NCBI GenBank assembly: GCA_947493195.1
Contig: CANLQG010000004.1
Span: forward strand, 321,221 to 385,220
Direction: 5' to 3'
Origin: an uncultured Sphingomonadaceae bacterium
GTDB lineage: Bacteria > Pseudomonadota > Alphaproteobacteria > Sphingomonadales > Sphingomonadaceae
DNA length: 64,000 nt
Below the pieces are notes generated by a model. The model worked only from the letters and a program-made list of their open reading frames with translations, ran no database searches and was not told the DNA's origin. Of the stretch, positions 17,953 through 26,337 are shown piece after piece; the first letter of the stretch is position 1, and the number at the start of each line of letters is the position of its first letter. The position numbers and the translations under genes are program-made.

Positions 17953-18558
17953 ATGACCATGAAACTTATTGCTTTTCTCGGTACCACCGCGTCACTTGCG
18001 CTTGCCGGATCGGCTTTGGCGCAGGACACGGTGGAACCTCGCAACACGCCCGGCCTGCCCGACCACCTCGTCGCCGTCGATGATGTGCTGAGGGGCGGCC
18101 TGCTCAACGATCCGACCAGTATTGCATGGGAAAACTACGGTGTCGGCACCGAGGTGATCCAGGATGAAAGCTATCCCGGCGGCGGGGCGGCCATGCGGGT
18201 CTCCATGGGGTCCGCAGCCAATGTCTACGACGGGGGGCTGAACATCCCGCTGCTCGCCCCCATCGACGCTGGCGAACAGCTGACCATCGGGTTCTTCGCC
18301 CGGACCATATCGAGCGAGGCAGCGGACGGCATGGGCCGCGTGCAGGTGCGTTTCCAGCTGAACGAGCCACCCTATCCCGGTTTCGGTGAGAAGGTGGTCC
18401 AGATCGACGACGAGTGGGGCTTTTACGAGGTTACTGTTCCCGCGGGCCGGGCCATGCGCCGTAACGGGATCGTGGCGTTGCAGTTCGGACTGGAAGAGCA
18501 GGTCGTCGAAATCGGACAGGCAATCGTGGTCAGCGGCACACGCACCATAGCCGACTAG
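17953..18558 (+). CDS. Secreted protein of unknown function
   Basis: About 201 residues. The N-terminus MTMKLIAFLGTTASLALAG with a following SALAQ is a clear signal peptide, so it is exported to the periplasm or beyond. The mature part has alternating beta-like segments (for example AMRVSMGS, LTIGFFARTIS, VQVRFQLNEPPYPGF, GFYEVTVPAGRA, GIVALQFGL) that look like a jelly-roll or carbohydrate-binding type fold; that is a guess from pattern only. ATG 17953 lies behind GGAGAG; the next ATG at 17959 is also possible. It converges on folK with a 9-bp gap. Confidence 0.72.
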   Translation: MTMKLIAFLGTTASLALAGSALAQDTVEPRNTPGLPDHLVAVDDVLRGGLLNDPTSIAWENYGVGTEVIQDESYPGGGAAMRVSMGSAANVYDGGLNIPLLAPIDAGEQLTIGFFARTISSEAADGMGRVQVRFQLNEPPYPGFGEKVVQIDDEWGFYEVTVPAGRAMRRNGIVALQFGLEEQVVEIGQAIVVSGTRTIAD

Positions 18559-18567
18559 AGGCGCTGA

Positions 18568-19077
18568 CTAGAGACGGGCAGCGAGCTGACGAAGCGTCAG
18601 GCCGGTTCGCGGATCGCGCCAGCATGGGGCGATCTGCGCGGCGGGCCGGAGCACGAAATCGCGTTCGCGGAACAGCGGATGCGGCACGGTCAGGTCTGGT
18701 TGCGAGACGCTGCCACCGCTCCACATGACGATATCCAGGTCGAGGACGCGGGCACGCCAGCGCTGGCCCAGCTTGCGCCGCCCAAACGCCGCCTCGGCTT
18801 CCTGCAGCACGGCGAGCAGGCCGAGCGGATTCAGGCGGGTTTCGAGCAGGATGGCGGCGTTGGCAAAGCGGCGCTGGCTTGGCCCGACCGGCGCGCTGTC
18901 GATGATGCGCGAGCGGCTGGGAACCGTCCCCGCGGTCCCATCGAGCAGGTCCATCGCTGTCGCCACCATTTCACGCGGGGAACCGAATATCTGGTGGCGC
19001 TGGTTACTGCCCAGCGCAATAAGGTAACAGTGGTCGGCCTTGGCAACGCCTGTCAATTCCCCGCGCAGCCTGCCCAT
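18568..19077 (-). CDS. folK: 2-amino-4-hydroxy-6-hydroxymethyldihydropteridine diphosphokinase
   Basis: A 169-residue cytoplasmic enzyme (HPPK) that pyrophosphorylates the pterin ring before dihydropteroate synthesis in folate biosynthesis. It shows LIALGSNQ near residue 19, SAPVGPSQRRFANAAILLET with the pterin-binding region, and the metal-binding RWRARVLDLDIV near 105, followed by DLTVPHPLFRERDFVL. ATG 19077 is used; a GTG at 19047 would remove ten residues and has a somewhat better-placed GGGGA. It follows aguB by 5 bp and is presumably cotranscribed. folP and folB are not in the window. Confidence 0.92.
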   Translation of the reverse strand: MGRLRGELTGVAKADHCYLIALGSNQRHQIFGSPREMVATAMDLLDGTAGTVPSRSRIIDSAPVGPSQRRFANAAILLETRLNPLGLLAVLQEAEAAFGRRKLGQRWRARVLDLDIVMWSGGSVSQPDLTVPHPLFRERDFVLRPAAQIAPCWRDPRTGLTLRQLAARL

Positions 19078-19082
19078 GCCGG

Positions 19083-19946
19083 TCAGATGTCCTCGGCGAT
19101 GCGACCGTAGAGTTGCGGACGGCGATCGCGGAAGAAGCCCCAGCTCGCGCGATGCTTGCGCGCCGCGTCAAGATCGAGTTCGGCCACCAGCGCGCCGGTT
19201 TCTTCCCTGCCGAACTGTTCGATGTAGTCGCCCCATTCGTCGCAGATGAAGCTGTGGCCGTAGAAGGTGTTGCCCGCTTCCTGGCTGCCTTCGTGGCCGA
19301 TGCGGTTGGCTGCGACCACGGGCATGCAGTTGGAGACCGCATGGCCGATCATCGCGCGGCGCCACATGCGGCTGGTGTCCATGTCCGCATCCTTGGGCTC
19401 GCTGCCGATGGCGGTGGGATAGAACAGCACCTGCGCGCCCTTCAGGGCCAGCACCCGTGCGGTTTCGGGATACCACTGGTCCCAGCAGACTCCGATGCCG
19501 ATAGTTGCACCAAACACGTCCCACACCTTGAACCCGTCGTTGCCGGGGCGGAAATAGAACTTCTCCTCGTAGCCCGGCCCGTCGGGAATGTGGCTCTTGC
19601 GATAGGTGCCCATGATCTCGCCTTCGGCATCGATCATGGCGAGGGTGTTGTAATAGTGATGCCCGTCCCGCTCGAAAAAGCTGGTGGGTATCGCCACGCC
19701 CAACTGCTTCGCCAGCTTCTGCATCGCGATCACTGAAGGATGCTCCGCCGTGGGGCGCGCGAGGGCGAAGAATTCGTCCTTCTCCTCGCGGCAGAAATAG
19801 GAGCCGGAGAACAGTTCGGGCGGCAACACCACTTGCGCGCCCTTGCCTGCCGCATCGGCGACAAGATCGGAGACGGCAGCGATATTCGCGCCCTCGTCCT
19901 CACGCGAGAGTTCAAGTTGCAGCGCGGCGACAGTCAGCTTGGTCAT
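19083..19946 (-). CDS. aguB: N-carbamoylputrescine amidohydrolase
   Basis: A 287-residue nitrilase-superfamily enzyme that hydrolyses N-carbamoylputrescine to putrescine in the agmatine route. The Glu-Lys-Cys triad is visible at Glu44 (LPPELFSG), Lys117 (TYRKSHIPDG) and Cys154 (IGVCWDQWYPE). The latter stretch and YEEKFYFRPG are typical of AguB rather than general nitrilases. ATG 19946 fits the family N-terminus KLTVAALQ; twelve upstream codons are ignored. The usual partner, agmatine deiminase, is not in the window. It is followed closely by folK. Confidence 0.9.
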   Translation of the reverse strand: MTKLTVAALQLELSREDEGANIAAVSDLVADAAGKGAQVVLPPELFSGSYFCREEKDEFFALARPTAEHPSVIAMQKLAKQLGVAIPTSFFERDGHHYYNTLAMIDAEGEIMGTYRKSHIPDGPGYEEKFYFRPGNDGFKVWDVFGATIGIGVCWDQWYPETARVLALKGAQVLFYPTAIGSEPKDADMDTSRMWRRAMIGHAVSNCMPVVAANRIGHEGSQEAGNTFYGHSFICDEWGDYIEQFGREETGALVAELDLDAARKHRASWGFFRDRRPQLYGRIAEDI

Positions 19947-19968
19947 GCGTGAGCAATTAGGTGTCCGC

Positions 19969-20751
19969 TCAGGTCTCCACAAGCGCGAAGTCTACCTGCA
20001 CCGTTACCGCGCTGGTCGTCTGGCCGGGCATGATCGTAGCAGAGACGCCGTTCCCCTGCTCCGGCATGGGCTGCGTGCGCATCGGCGGAGGCGGCGGGAC
20101 CGCAGGCGGGGGCGCGTAGGCGGCAGCCTCCATGGCAGTCGCCTGCGCCCCTGCGAGCCAGCGATTACCCTGCTCTCCGCCCGCATCGCGAATATAGAGC
20201 ACGCGGCTTACCTCCATGCCCGCAGCCTTGGCATAGGCTTCGGCTCGCGAGAGCGCTGCCGCGTAGGCATTGGCGTAGGCCGTGTTGGCCGCGGCTTCGG
20301 GGTCCGACATGCGCAGGTCAGGGCCGGAGACGATGTTTGCGCCCACACCCGTCGCTGCCGTCACCGCAGCGCCTGCCTTGTCAATATCGCGTACGCGCAC
20401 GGTGAGAGTGTTCGCGGCCTGGAACTGGCCGCGCCGGTCGCCCCAGTCGATGCGCTGCACGTTCACCGCGCTGGTCTGGATGTCGTCCTCTTCGATTCCC
20501 AGCTCGCGAAGCGCGGACACGATTTCGGCAATGTCTTCCTGCGTCGCCTGCGAGGCGGCTTCGGCATTGCCCGCCCAGTTCTGCACGCCGGCCTGGAACT
20601 GCGCTTCGTCGGGGCGGGTGTCGGCCTGCCCGCTGGCGCTGACGGAGAGGAGGGTCTCGGACTTCTCTACGCCGCGCGGATCGTAGACGGTGCCGCCGCA
20701 GGCTGACAGCAGGACGGACGCCGCAAGAGCGAAAATGGGCAGGCTTTTCAT
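19969..20751 (-). CDS. SIMPL domain (DUF541) lipoprotein
   Basis: A 260-residue exported protein with a lipoprotein signal (lipobox LSAC, Cys18). The SIMPL/DUF541 domain follows: LLSVSASGQADTRPDEAQF at the start, the paired helices around LRELGIEEDDIQTSAVNVQ and AYAAALSRAEAYAKAAGMEV. A Pro-rich loop lies near residues 205-222. The family is periplasmic or surface-exposed and of unclear function, sometimes linked to oxidative stress. It lies 22 bp upstream of aguB on the same strand. Confidence 0.9.
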   Translation of the reverse strand: MKSLPIFALAASVLLSACGGTVYDPRGVEKSETLLSVSASGQADTRPDEAQFQAGVQNWAGNAEAASQATQEDIAEIVSALRELGIEEDDIQTSAVNVQRIDWGDRRGQFQAANTLTVRVRDIDKAGAAVTAATGVGANIVSGPDLRMSDPEAAANTAYANAYAAALSRAEAYAKAAGMEVSRVLYIRDAGGEQGNRWLAGAQATAMEAAAYAPPPAVPPPPPMRTQPMPEQGNGVSATIMPGQTTSAVTVQVDFALVET

Positions 20752-20812
20752 GACATTGAACCCCTATGATACAATGTCACAAAGCCTGCGCCTGCCCGGA
20801 TGAACGCCAGCT

Positions 20813-21292
20813 TTACGAACTGTGGTCCGCAACGATCTTCCAGCCCTCCGGCTCGCGAGCAAAGACCAGGCTGGTGTATCCTGTCGCAGGCTCGCGGCCA
20901 TCGGGGTAGTGGAGGATATAGCGTCCGATATAGAGTGCGTGGGTGTCACCCAGCGGGCGCACGTCCTCGGTTTCGAACGTCAGTTCACCCCGCTCCGCCG
21001 GGTCGGGCTGCGACCAGTCGTAGGCTGCGCGGTAGCGCTCCTCCATCGCAGCCTTGCCGCGCATCAATCCGCCGGAACCGACGAAACTGGTTTCCGGCCT
21101 GTCGGAATAGATCGCGAGGAAGCGATCCATGTCGCCCTCGTTCCAGCCTGCCGCGCTGTCTTCCATCACCGCCTCGAGATCCGCAGCAGTCACCGCCAGC
21201 GCGGCCTCGGCAGTCGCAGCCTCCACCGGTTCGGGCTCGGGCGTGCAGGCGCTCAAGGCCAGCACGCCCGCCATCAGCAGGCCTGCGCGCAT
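20813..21292 (-). CDS. SnoaL/NTF2-like lipoprotein
   Basis: A 159-residue exported protein with lipobox LSAC (Cys16) followed by an NTF2-like domain, shown by WNEGDMDRFLAIYSD, ETSFVGSGGLMRGKAAMEERY and the final GYTSLVFAREPEGWKIVADH. Such domains bind small molecules or act as isomerases; no specific role is evident. The ATG at 21292 overlaps the stop of the exported methyltransferase gene by one base (TGATG), so both are made from one message and both end up outside the cytoplasm. Confidence 0.85.
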   Translation of the reverse strand: MRAGLLMAGVLALSACTPEPEPVEAATAEAALAVTAADLEAVMEDSAAGWNEGDMDRFLAIYSDRPETSFVGSGGLMRGKAAMEERYRAAYDWSQPDPAERGELTFETEDVRPLGDTHALYIGRYILHYPDGREPATGYTSLVFAREPEGWKIVADHSS

Positions 21293-22101
21293 CAATCGGC
21301 CTTGCGGAACAGCAGCGTCATGCGGTCGCTCTCGCCGATGGCCGTCAGCCGTTCACGGTCCTCATCGCCTCCCGCCAGCGCTGGAGGCAGGGTCCACACG
21401 CCGCGTTCCCAGTCAGCGGGATCGTTCGGGTTGGCGTTGATCTCGGATGCGGCAACGAGGTCGAAACCGTTGATCGCGAACAGCCGGATCACATCGGCCT
21501 GGCGCAGGTACCCGCGCGAGCCGCTGGCATCGTCATAGCTCGCATCTTCGGGCGCGCGGTGCTGCACCACGCCCACCATGCCATCCTCGGCCAGCAGGCG
21601 GCGCATGGCGCGCAGCTGGGTATCGGCAGCCTCGTTGTTCAGCAGGCCGTGGAGCGAACGGAAGACGAGAATCCGGTCGACGGTGCCGTGCATGTCTTCG
21701 GTGATCTCGTCTGTTTCGAACGCCGCGATGTTTTCTGCGGGCACACCGGTCCAGCCGCTGGCTGCGGTGGTGAAGCGCTGCGTCCAGGCAGGTGTGCCCT
21801 CCTCTGGTTCGCCCGTATCGGGCTGCATCGCCATGTAGGTGCCCTGCGGCGCGATCCACGGCAGCAGCACGCGGGTGTACCACCCGCCGCCGGGTCCGAA
21901 TTCCACGACGCGCATGGTCGGTTCGACATCGAAGAAGGCGAGGGTTTCGGCAGGGTTGCGATACTGGTCGCGCCCCGCATCCTGGCTGCGGTGGTCACTG
22001 GCGAGGACATTTTCCAGCGATGGCGCCTCACCATGATGATCGGCAAGGGCGGGCGACGAAAGTGCAAGCGCGGCAACGGCGAAAATGGGGGCAATACGCA
22101 C
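21292..22101 (-). CDS. Exported class I SAM-dependent methyltransferase-like protein
   Basis: A 269-residue protein. GTG 22101 follows an ideal AGGAGAG site and gives a signal peptide (RIAPIFAVAALALSSPALA, then ADHH), so the product should be exported. The rest is a Rossmann methyltransferase fold: MRVVEFGPGGGWYTRVL as motif I, ETDEITEDMHGTVDRILVF and DGMVGVVQHRAPED. It resembles the predicted methyltransferases of COG4798, several of which carry signal peptides. Where SAM would come from outside the cytoplasm is unclear, so it may bind another ligand. It is translationally coupled to the NTF2-like lipoprotein. Confidence 0.84.
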   Translation of the reverse strand: MRIAPIFAVAALALSSPALADHHGEAPSLENVLASDHRSQDAGRDQYRNPAETLAFFDVEPTMRVVEFGPGGGWYTRVLLPWIAPQGTYMAMQPDTGEPEEGTPAWTQRFTTAASGWTGVPAENIAAFETDEITEDMHGTVDRILVFRSLHGLLNNEAADTQLRAMRRLLAEDGMVGVVQHRAPEDASYDDASGSRGYLRQADVIRLFAINGFDLVAASEINANPNDPADWERGVWTLPPALAGGDEDRERLTAIGESDRMTLLFRKAD

Positions 22102-22200
22102 GGGTGTTCTCTCCTGAAACGATAACGGTTCGCAGTTTAGGACCAAAGCGCGGGATGACAAGCGGACTTAGGGTCACCATGTCAGTGGCCAAAGGAGATC

Positions 22201-22731
22201 ATGATGAGTGAAACGGTTATCGTTGCAGGCGGATGCTTCTGGTGCACGGAAGCGGTGTTCAAGGACGTGATCGGCGTGGAAAGCGTCGAGAGCGGCTATA
22301 TCGGCGGCACGGTGGAGAACCCCACTTACAAGCAGGTCTGCACCGGCAGCACCGGTCATGCGGAGGGCGTGAAGGTTACCTTCGACCCCGACACCGTATC
22401 GCTGCCGGAAATCTATGACATGTTCATGGGTACACACGATCCCAGCCAGTTGAACCGGCAGGGCAACGACGTGGGCACGCAATACCGCAGCGCGATCTTC
22501 CCGCTGTCGGACGAGCAGAAGGCACAGGCCGAAGCGGCCATCGCGCGCTGGAACGACAGCCCCGATGCCGAGGCGGTGACCACCATCGAAAGCGGCGAGT
22601 GGTTTCCGGCAGAGGACTATCACCAGGAATATTGGGAAGGCGAAGGCCAGCGTAATCCCTATTGCATGGCCGTTATCCCGCCCAAGCTGATGAAGCTGCG
22701 CAAGAGCTTTGCCGACAAGGTGAAAAGCTGA
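22201..22731 (+). CDS. msrA: Peptide-methionine (S)-S-oxide reductase
   Basis: A 176-residue cytoplasmic enzyme that repairs methionine S-sulfoxide with thioredoxin. The catalytic GCFWCTE motif puts Cys12 at the active site; GYIGGTVENPTYKQVCTGSTGHAEGV and DPSQLNRQGNDVGTQYRS are typical. AAGGAGATC precedes the ATG at 22201; the second ATG at 22204 is equally possible. It is divergent from the exported methyltransferase. The R-isomer enzyme MsrB is encoded separately at 35.9 kb and trxB at 57.9 kb. Confidence 0.96.
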   Translation: MMSETVIVAGGCFWCTEAVFKDVIGVESVESGYIGGTVENPTYKQVCTGSTGHAEGVKVTFDPDTVSLPEIYDMFMGTHDPSQLNRQGNDVGTQYRSAIFPLSDEQKAQAEAAIARWNDSPDAEAVTTIESGEWFPAEDYHQEYWEGEGQRNPYCMAVIPPKLMKLRKSFADKVKS

Positions 22732-22896
22732 GGAGCGCGAAGCCAAGCATGGTCGAACGTTAATTGGCTCAAGCGAGGTTGAAGTAACCCTGCTCTGCCA
22801 ATAGCACGGCGGGCCCACAGAGGGCGCGAGCGATGCTGCACGCCCTCGCGTTAACCATGTTTGCCAACTGCTTTCAGAGCGTCGGCAGACATGTTT

Positions 22897-23088
22897 CTAC
22901 GTCGTGGCGAGGTTCGACGCGCACCAGGCGCAGGCCGCAGCCGCACCCAGGCCCAGCTGGAAGGTGCCAATTTCCTTGGCTATCCCTTCCGCCTCGGCCA
23001 GATGATCGCGACGGTCGGCATCGCTGTCGGCCGTCTTCGAGAATATGAGCGCTTTCTGGTGCGCGGCGTATTGCTTGTTCAGGTCCAT
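22897..23088 (-). CDS. Small protein of unknown function (63 aa)
   Basis: ATG 23088 with a GGAGAAA ribosome-binding site opens a 63-residue frame: an amphipathic helical N-terminal part (MDLNKQYAAHQKALIFS, then DRRDHLAEAEGIAKEI) and a hydrophobic C-terminus with the pair CAWC. An upstream TTG would lengthen it by 21 residues but is less likely. No family is recognised. It is the last of three minus-strand genes after infA and the 50-residue gene. Confidence 0.6.
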   Translation of the reverse strand: MDLNKQYAAHQKALIFSKTADSDADRRDHLAEAEGIAKEIGTFQLGLGAAAACAWCASNLATT

Positions 23089-23147
23089 GCTGTTTCTCCG
23101 GCCTTCTTGCGGAAATGCCGGTGCATGGCCGCTGTTGTCTTCGTTCT

Positions 23148-23300
23148 TCAATCGACCATCTCGGCGACAAGTCGCCGCAGTTCGAGGGTCGACAGGATGC
23201 CGGGCATATTCGCATTGAGATCGGCATGCCCGTTAGTGCCCCGACTGATGCCGGAGCGGGTGGAATGGCGCGAGTTCGCGCCCGAAAACGTGTTGTTCAT
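23148..23300 (-). CDS. Small protein of unknown function (50 aa)
   Basis: ATG 23300 is preceded by AAGGAT at suitable spacing and opens 50 codons. The N-terminal half is Ser/Asn/Arg-rich and probably disordered; the C-terminus MPGILSTLELRRLVAEMVD is a strong amphipathic helix. It lies 46 bp after infA and 59 bp before the next small gene. No homology is claimed. The short length leaves room for chance, though the spacing and ribosome-binding site favour a real gene. Confidence 0.5.
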   Translation of the reverse strand: MNNTFSGANSRHSTRSGISRGTNGHADLNANMPGILSTLELRRLVAEMVD

Positions 23301-23346
23301 TGTATCCTTGTCGGCAGCACGCTGGCTGCCATTCTGTAAGTATCTG

Positions 23347-23613
23347 TCAGCGCCGGAATCCGCGTTTGCGCGGGCCGCCCGGACCTTGTCCGGCGGTGCG
23401 CTCGCGGAATACGATCCGACCCTTGGTCAGATCGTAAGGCGTCATTTCAACGTGCACGCGGTCTCCGGCGACAGAGCGGATGCGGTAACGCCGCATCTTG
23501 CCAGCGGTGTAGGCGATGATCTGGTGGCCATTGTCGAGTGTGACGCCGAAGCGTCCATCGGGCAGGACCTCGTTGATCTCGCCCTCCAATGTCATCAGTT
23601 CTTCTTTCGCCAA
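23347..23613 (-). CDS. infA: Translation initiation factor IF-1
   Basis: An 88-residue OB-fold protein that binds the 30S A site during initiation. The core from [20 protein letters not shown] through [15 protein letters not shown] to [18 protein letters not shown] is IF-1 throughout. It carries a Gly/Arg/Pro-rich C-terminal extension of about 15 residues. The start is read as TTG 23613 so that the protein begins with the family's MAKEEL; an in-frame ATG lies six codons further in and another at 23655 upstream, neither with a better ribosome-binding site. Two tiny genes follow on the same strand. Confidence 0.93.
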   Translation of the reverse strand: MAKEELMTLEGEINEVLPDGRFGVTLDNGHQIIAYTAGKMRRYRIRSVAGDRVHVEMTPYDLTKGRIVFRERTAGQGPGGPRKRGFRR

Positions 23614-23809
23614 ACCCGCTCCCGCCAATCCCGAAACTTCATGCAAAAAATCCATCCGCACAGGGGCGTATCCCGAGGCGGAGCCAGCAGCATGTGAGGG
23701 GAAAAGTGGGGCGCCGGAAAGGCGATCAAATTCCGTCGCAGGCGACGTTAGCAATTTTCATATAGCGTAATGTGGAAAAATTGCAAGAGATAAGCCTGAT
23801 GGCCCGATC

Positions 23810-25063
23810 TCAGGCGGTGAACCGCGCGATGAAGAAGCCGTCCAGGCCACCCTCGTCCGCCAGCATTCCGGGATCGGTGCGAACCTGGCCCGCGCCTGTC
23901 GGCTGCAGGCCGGCAGGCAATTCGGATGCGCGGATCGGGGCCGGCGTCAGCTTGCAGCCTTCGGCCACGGCCTCGCCCTCCTCGCGCTCAAGCGAGCAGG
24001 TGGCATAGACGAGCGTGCCGCCCGGTTTCACCCAGCCTGCCGCGCGGGCGAGCAGTTTCTCTTGCAGCTCTGCCATCTCGGCAATCTGTCGCGGCCCGAT
24101 CCGATGAATCACCTCGGGGTGGCGACGGCAGGTGCCCGTGGCGGTACACGGCGCATCGAGCAGGACGGCATCGAAGGGTGCGTCGGGCTCCCAGTCCAGC
24201 GCATCGGCGATGACCGTATGGGCGTCCAGCCCGGTGCGGGCGAGGTTTTCGCGCAGGCGCATCATGCGCTTGGGATGGACATCGAGCGCGATCACGTCCC
24301 ACCCGCCAGCGGCCAGTTGCATGGTCTTGCCACCGGGTGCCGCAGCGATGTCAAGCACCCGCCTTGGTCCGTTCTGGCCCTCGCCACTGCCTAGCAGGCT
24401 TGCCGGAATGGTCGCCGCCAGATCCTGCACCCACCAGCTGCCTTGTTCATATCCGGGCAGATCGGAGACAGAGGCCCCGCGCGGAAGGCGCAGGTGACCC
24501 GGCGCCAGAGTGCTGGCCTGCATCTGCGCCGCCATTTCGTCGGTCAGGTCCGGCACCTTCAGCCGCAGGTCCAGCGGCGGCGGCGCGGCGATGCCGGCGG
24601 CGATGGCTGCCAGATTGTAATCGGCCCTGTCTCCCCAGCGCTGCGCCACGGCAGCGGGCAGGGTCGGCACCGGCGGCAGGCTCGCCTCCCCGCGTGACAG
24701 CGTGGCGAAGACACCGTGGGCCAGTCGCTTTGGCCCGCCGTCCAGCAGCGGCAGGGCCGTGGCGATCACGGCATGCGGCGGGGTTTCAAGGCGCAGCCAG
24801 CCCGCCAGCATGATGCGCAGCACCATGCGCGCCTTGGCATCATCCGGCAGGGGATTTTTCGTGGCCGAATCGATCAGCGCGTCGAGATCGACCAGCCAGC
24901 GCAGCACTTCGCCAGCGAGGGCTTTCGCCAGCGCGCGGTCCGAAAAGCTGGGCAGACCGTTGGCTGCCCCGCCCGCCTGCTCCAGGGTTTCGCCCCGGCG
25001 CAATACGGCATCGAGCATCTTGAGCGCGGCGCGGCGCGGTTGCAGTCCGGGGGTCTTGGCCAT
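23810..25063 (-). CDS. RsmB/NOP family rRNA (cytosine-C5) methyltransferase
   Basis: A 417-residue cytoplasmic enzyme. An N-terminal NusB-like helical domain (about residues 1-140) precedes a SAM-binding domain with IAAAPGGKTMQLAA, DALDWEPDAPFD, DAPCTATGTCRRHPEV and the catalytic-cysteine motif YATCSLEREEGE. This is the arrangement of RsmB, which methylates 16S rRNA at C967; the exact target is by family inference. ATG 25063 is chosen because the family begins about here and the 60 upstream codons run antisense to the DUF1674 gene. It is divergent from that gene. Confidence 0.92.
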   Translation of the reverse strand: MAKTPGLQPRRAALKMLDAVLRRGETLEQAGGAANGLPSFSDRALAKALAGEVLRWLVDLDALIDSATKNPLPDDAKARMVLRIMLAGWLRLETPPHAVIATALPLLDGGPKRLAHGVFATLSRGEASLPPVPTLPAAVAQRWGDRADYNLAAIAAGIAAPPPLDLRLKVPDLTDEMAAQMQASTLAPGHLRLPRGASVSDLPGYEQGSWWVQDLAATIPASLLGSGEGQNGPRRVLDIAAAPGGKTMQLAAGGWDVIALDVHPKRMMRLRENLARTGLDAHTVIADALDWEPDAPFDAVLLDAPCTATGTCRRHPEVIHRIGPRQIAEMAELQEKLLARAAGWVKPGGTLVYATCSLEREEGEAVAEGCKLTPAPIRASELPAGLQPTGAGQVRTDPGMLADEGGLDGFFIARFTA

Positions 25064-25121
25064 GCGCACGGCCCTAGGGCCAGTTGCGCCCCGACGCCAG
25101 AGCGCCCATGTAGGGGCGGCT

Positions 25122-25289
25122 ATGAAAAGAGCGACGAAACGACCCCCCGAAGTGGAAAGCGGCTTCACCAAGCCCGCCCACTGGACCAACGATCCGCCAC
25201 CCGCGCCAGAAAAGGGAGAGGTGGACGAGGAACTCAGCCCCACCCGCTATGGCGACTGGGTGAAGGACGGGATCGCGATCGATTTCTAG
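25122..25289 (+). CDS. DUF1674 protein (SDHAF4-like succinate dehydrogenase assembly factor)
   Basis: A 55-residue protein: a basic N-terminus, a Pro/Glu-rich middle and the conserved ending PTRYGDWVKDGIAIDF, which is the DUF1674/SDHAF4 hallmark. In mitochondria the homologue helps load flavinated SdhA into complex II; the same role here is inferred. It is transcribed divergently from the RsmB-type gene and converges on hemH with a 12-bp gap. Confidence 0.88.
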   Translation: MKRATKRPPEVESGFTKPAHWTNDPPPAPEKGEVDEELSPTRYGDWVKDGIAIDF

Positions 25290-25301
25290 ATTCGGATTGA
25301 C

Positions 25302-26324
25302 CTAGATCCACCCGCCCAGTTCGCGGCGGATAATGGTCTCCAGCATGTCCATCCCCGGATCGCTGGTGTTGAGGCAGGACAGCGCGGCAAACTGCTCGCC
25401 CCCTGCTTCCACGAACTGTTCCTTGCCCTGCATGGCCAGTTCTTCCAGCGTTTCCAGGCAGTCGGCGGAGAAACCGGGCGCGGCGACAGCAAGCCGCTTG
25501 GTGCCATTCGCCCCCTCTGCCATCAGCGTGTCGTCGGTGGCGGGCTCCAGCCACTTCGCCCGGCCAAAGCGGCTCTGGAACGTGGTGACCATGCGCAGGT
25601 CGGGCCGGGCCATGCGCTCTTCCAGAAGGCGCGCGGTCTTGCGGCAGTGGCAGTGGTAGGGATCACCCAGGTCGAGCGTGCGCTGCGGCATGCCGTGGAA
25701 GGAGAGCAGCAGCACTTCCGGCGTAAAATCCAGCGCATCCAGCTGCCGCCCAAGGTCTGCTGCCAGGGCATCGATATAGGCCGAATCGTCGTGATAGGGC
25801 GGCAGTGTGCGAAGGCTGGCCTGCCAGCGCCTTTCGCGCAGCCAGTCCGCGGCCTTGTCCACCACCGTTGCCGTGGTGGCACCGCAGTATTGCGGATAGA
25901 GGGGGGCCAGCAGGATGCGTTCGCAGCCCTCGTCCATCAGCTTTTCCAGCTGCCGGGGGATTGACGGCTCTCCGTAGCGCATGGCCCATTCCACCTGTAC
26001 CGAACCGGCCAGCCGCGCCTGCAGCGCCTCTGCCTGTTCGGCCGTGATCGCGGCCAGCGGAGAACCCCTGTCCGTCCAAACCTCGCGGTAGGCTGCCGCG
26101 CTTTTCTGCGGGCGGGTGTTGAGGATGATGCCGCGCAGGATCGGTTGCCAGATCAGCGACGGGATTTCGATCACGCGCCTATCGGACAGGAATTCCGCCA
26201 GGTAGCGGCGCACCGGACCGGTTTCGGGAGCCTCCGGCGTACCGAGATTGACGATGAGCACACCGACCCGGCCGCTCTTCACGGGGGGGTGATCGGCGGG
26301 AAGCTGCTGGGGCCGGTGAGTCAT
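25302..26324 (-). CDS. hemH: Ferrochelatase
   Basis: A 340-residue enzyme that inserts ferrous iron into protoporphyrin IX, the last step of haem synthesis, at the inner membrane face. Family landmarks are GVLIVNLGTPEAP near residue 20, AMRYGEPSI, LLAPLYPQYCGATTATV and the active-site region LLSFHGMPQRTLDLGDPYHC, with the second FSADCLETLEEL near the end. ATG 26324 is used; upstream codons run into the molybdenum enzyme gene. It lies 13 bp after that gene on the same strand. Confidence 0.95.
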   Translation of the reverse strand: MTHRPQQLPADHPPVKSGRVGVLIVNLGTPEAPETGPVRRYLAEFLSDRRVIEIPSLIWQPILRGIILNTRPQKSAAAYREVWTDRGSPLAAITAEQAEALQARLAGSVQVEWAMRYGEPSIPRQLEKLMDEGCERILLAPLYPQYCGATTATVVDKAADWLRERRWQASLRTLPPYHDDSAYIDALAADLGRQLDALDFTPEVLLLSFHGMPQRTLDLGDPYHCHCRKTARLLEERMARPDLRMVTTFQSRFGRAKWLEPATDDTLMAEGANGTKRLAVAAPGFSADCLETLEELAMQGKEQFVEAGGEQFAALSCLNTSDPGMDMLETIIRRELGGWI

Positions 26325-26337
26325 GGCGCAATCCGAG

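Noticed and set aside
22820..22847. Hairpin after msrA as a terminator
   Set aside because: GAGGGCG and CGCCCTC pair, but the stem is weak with a 14-base loop and has no T tract behind it, so I do not call it a terminator.
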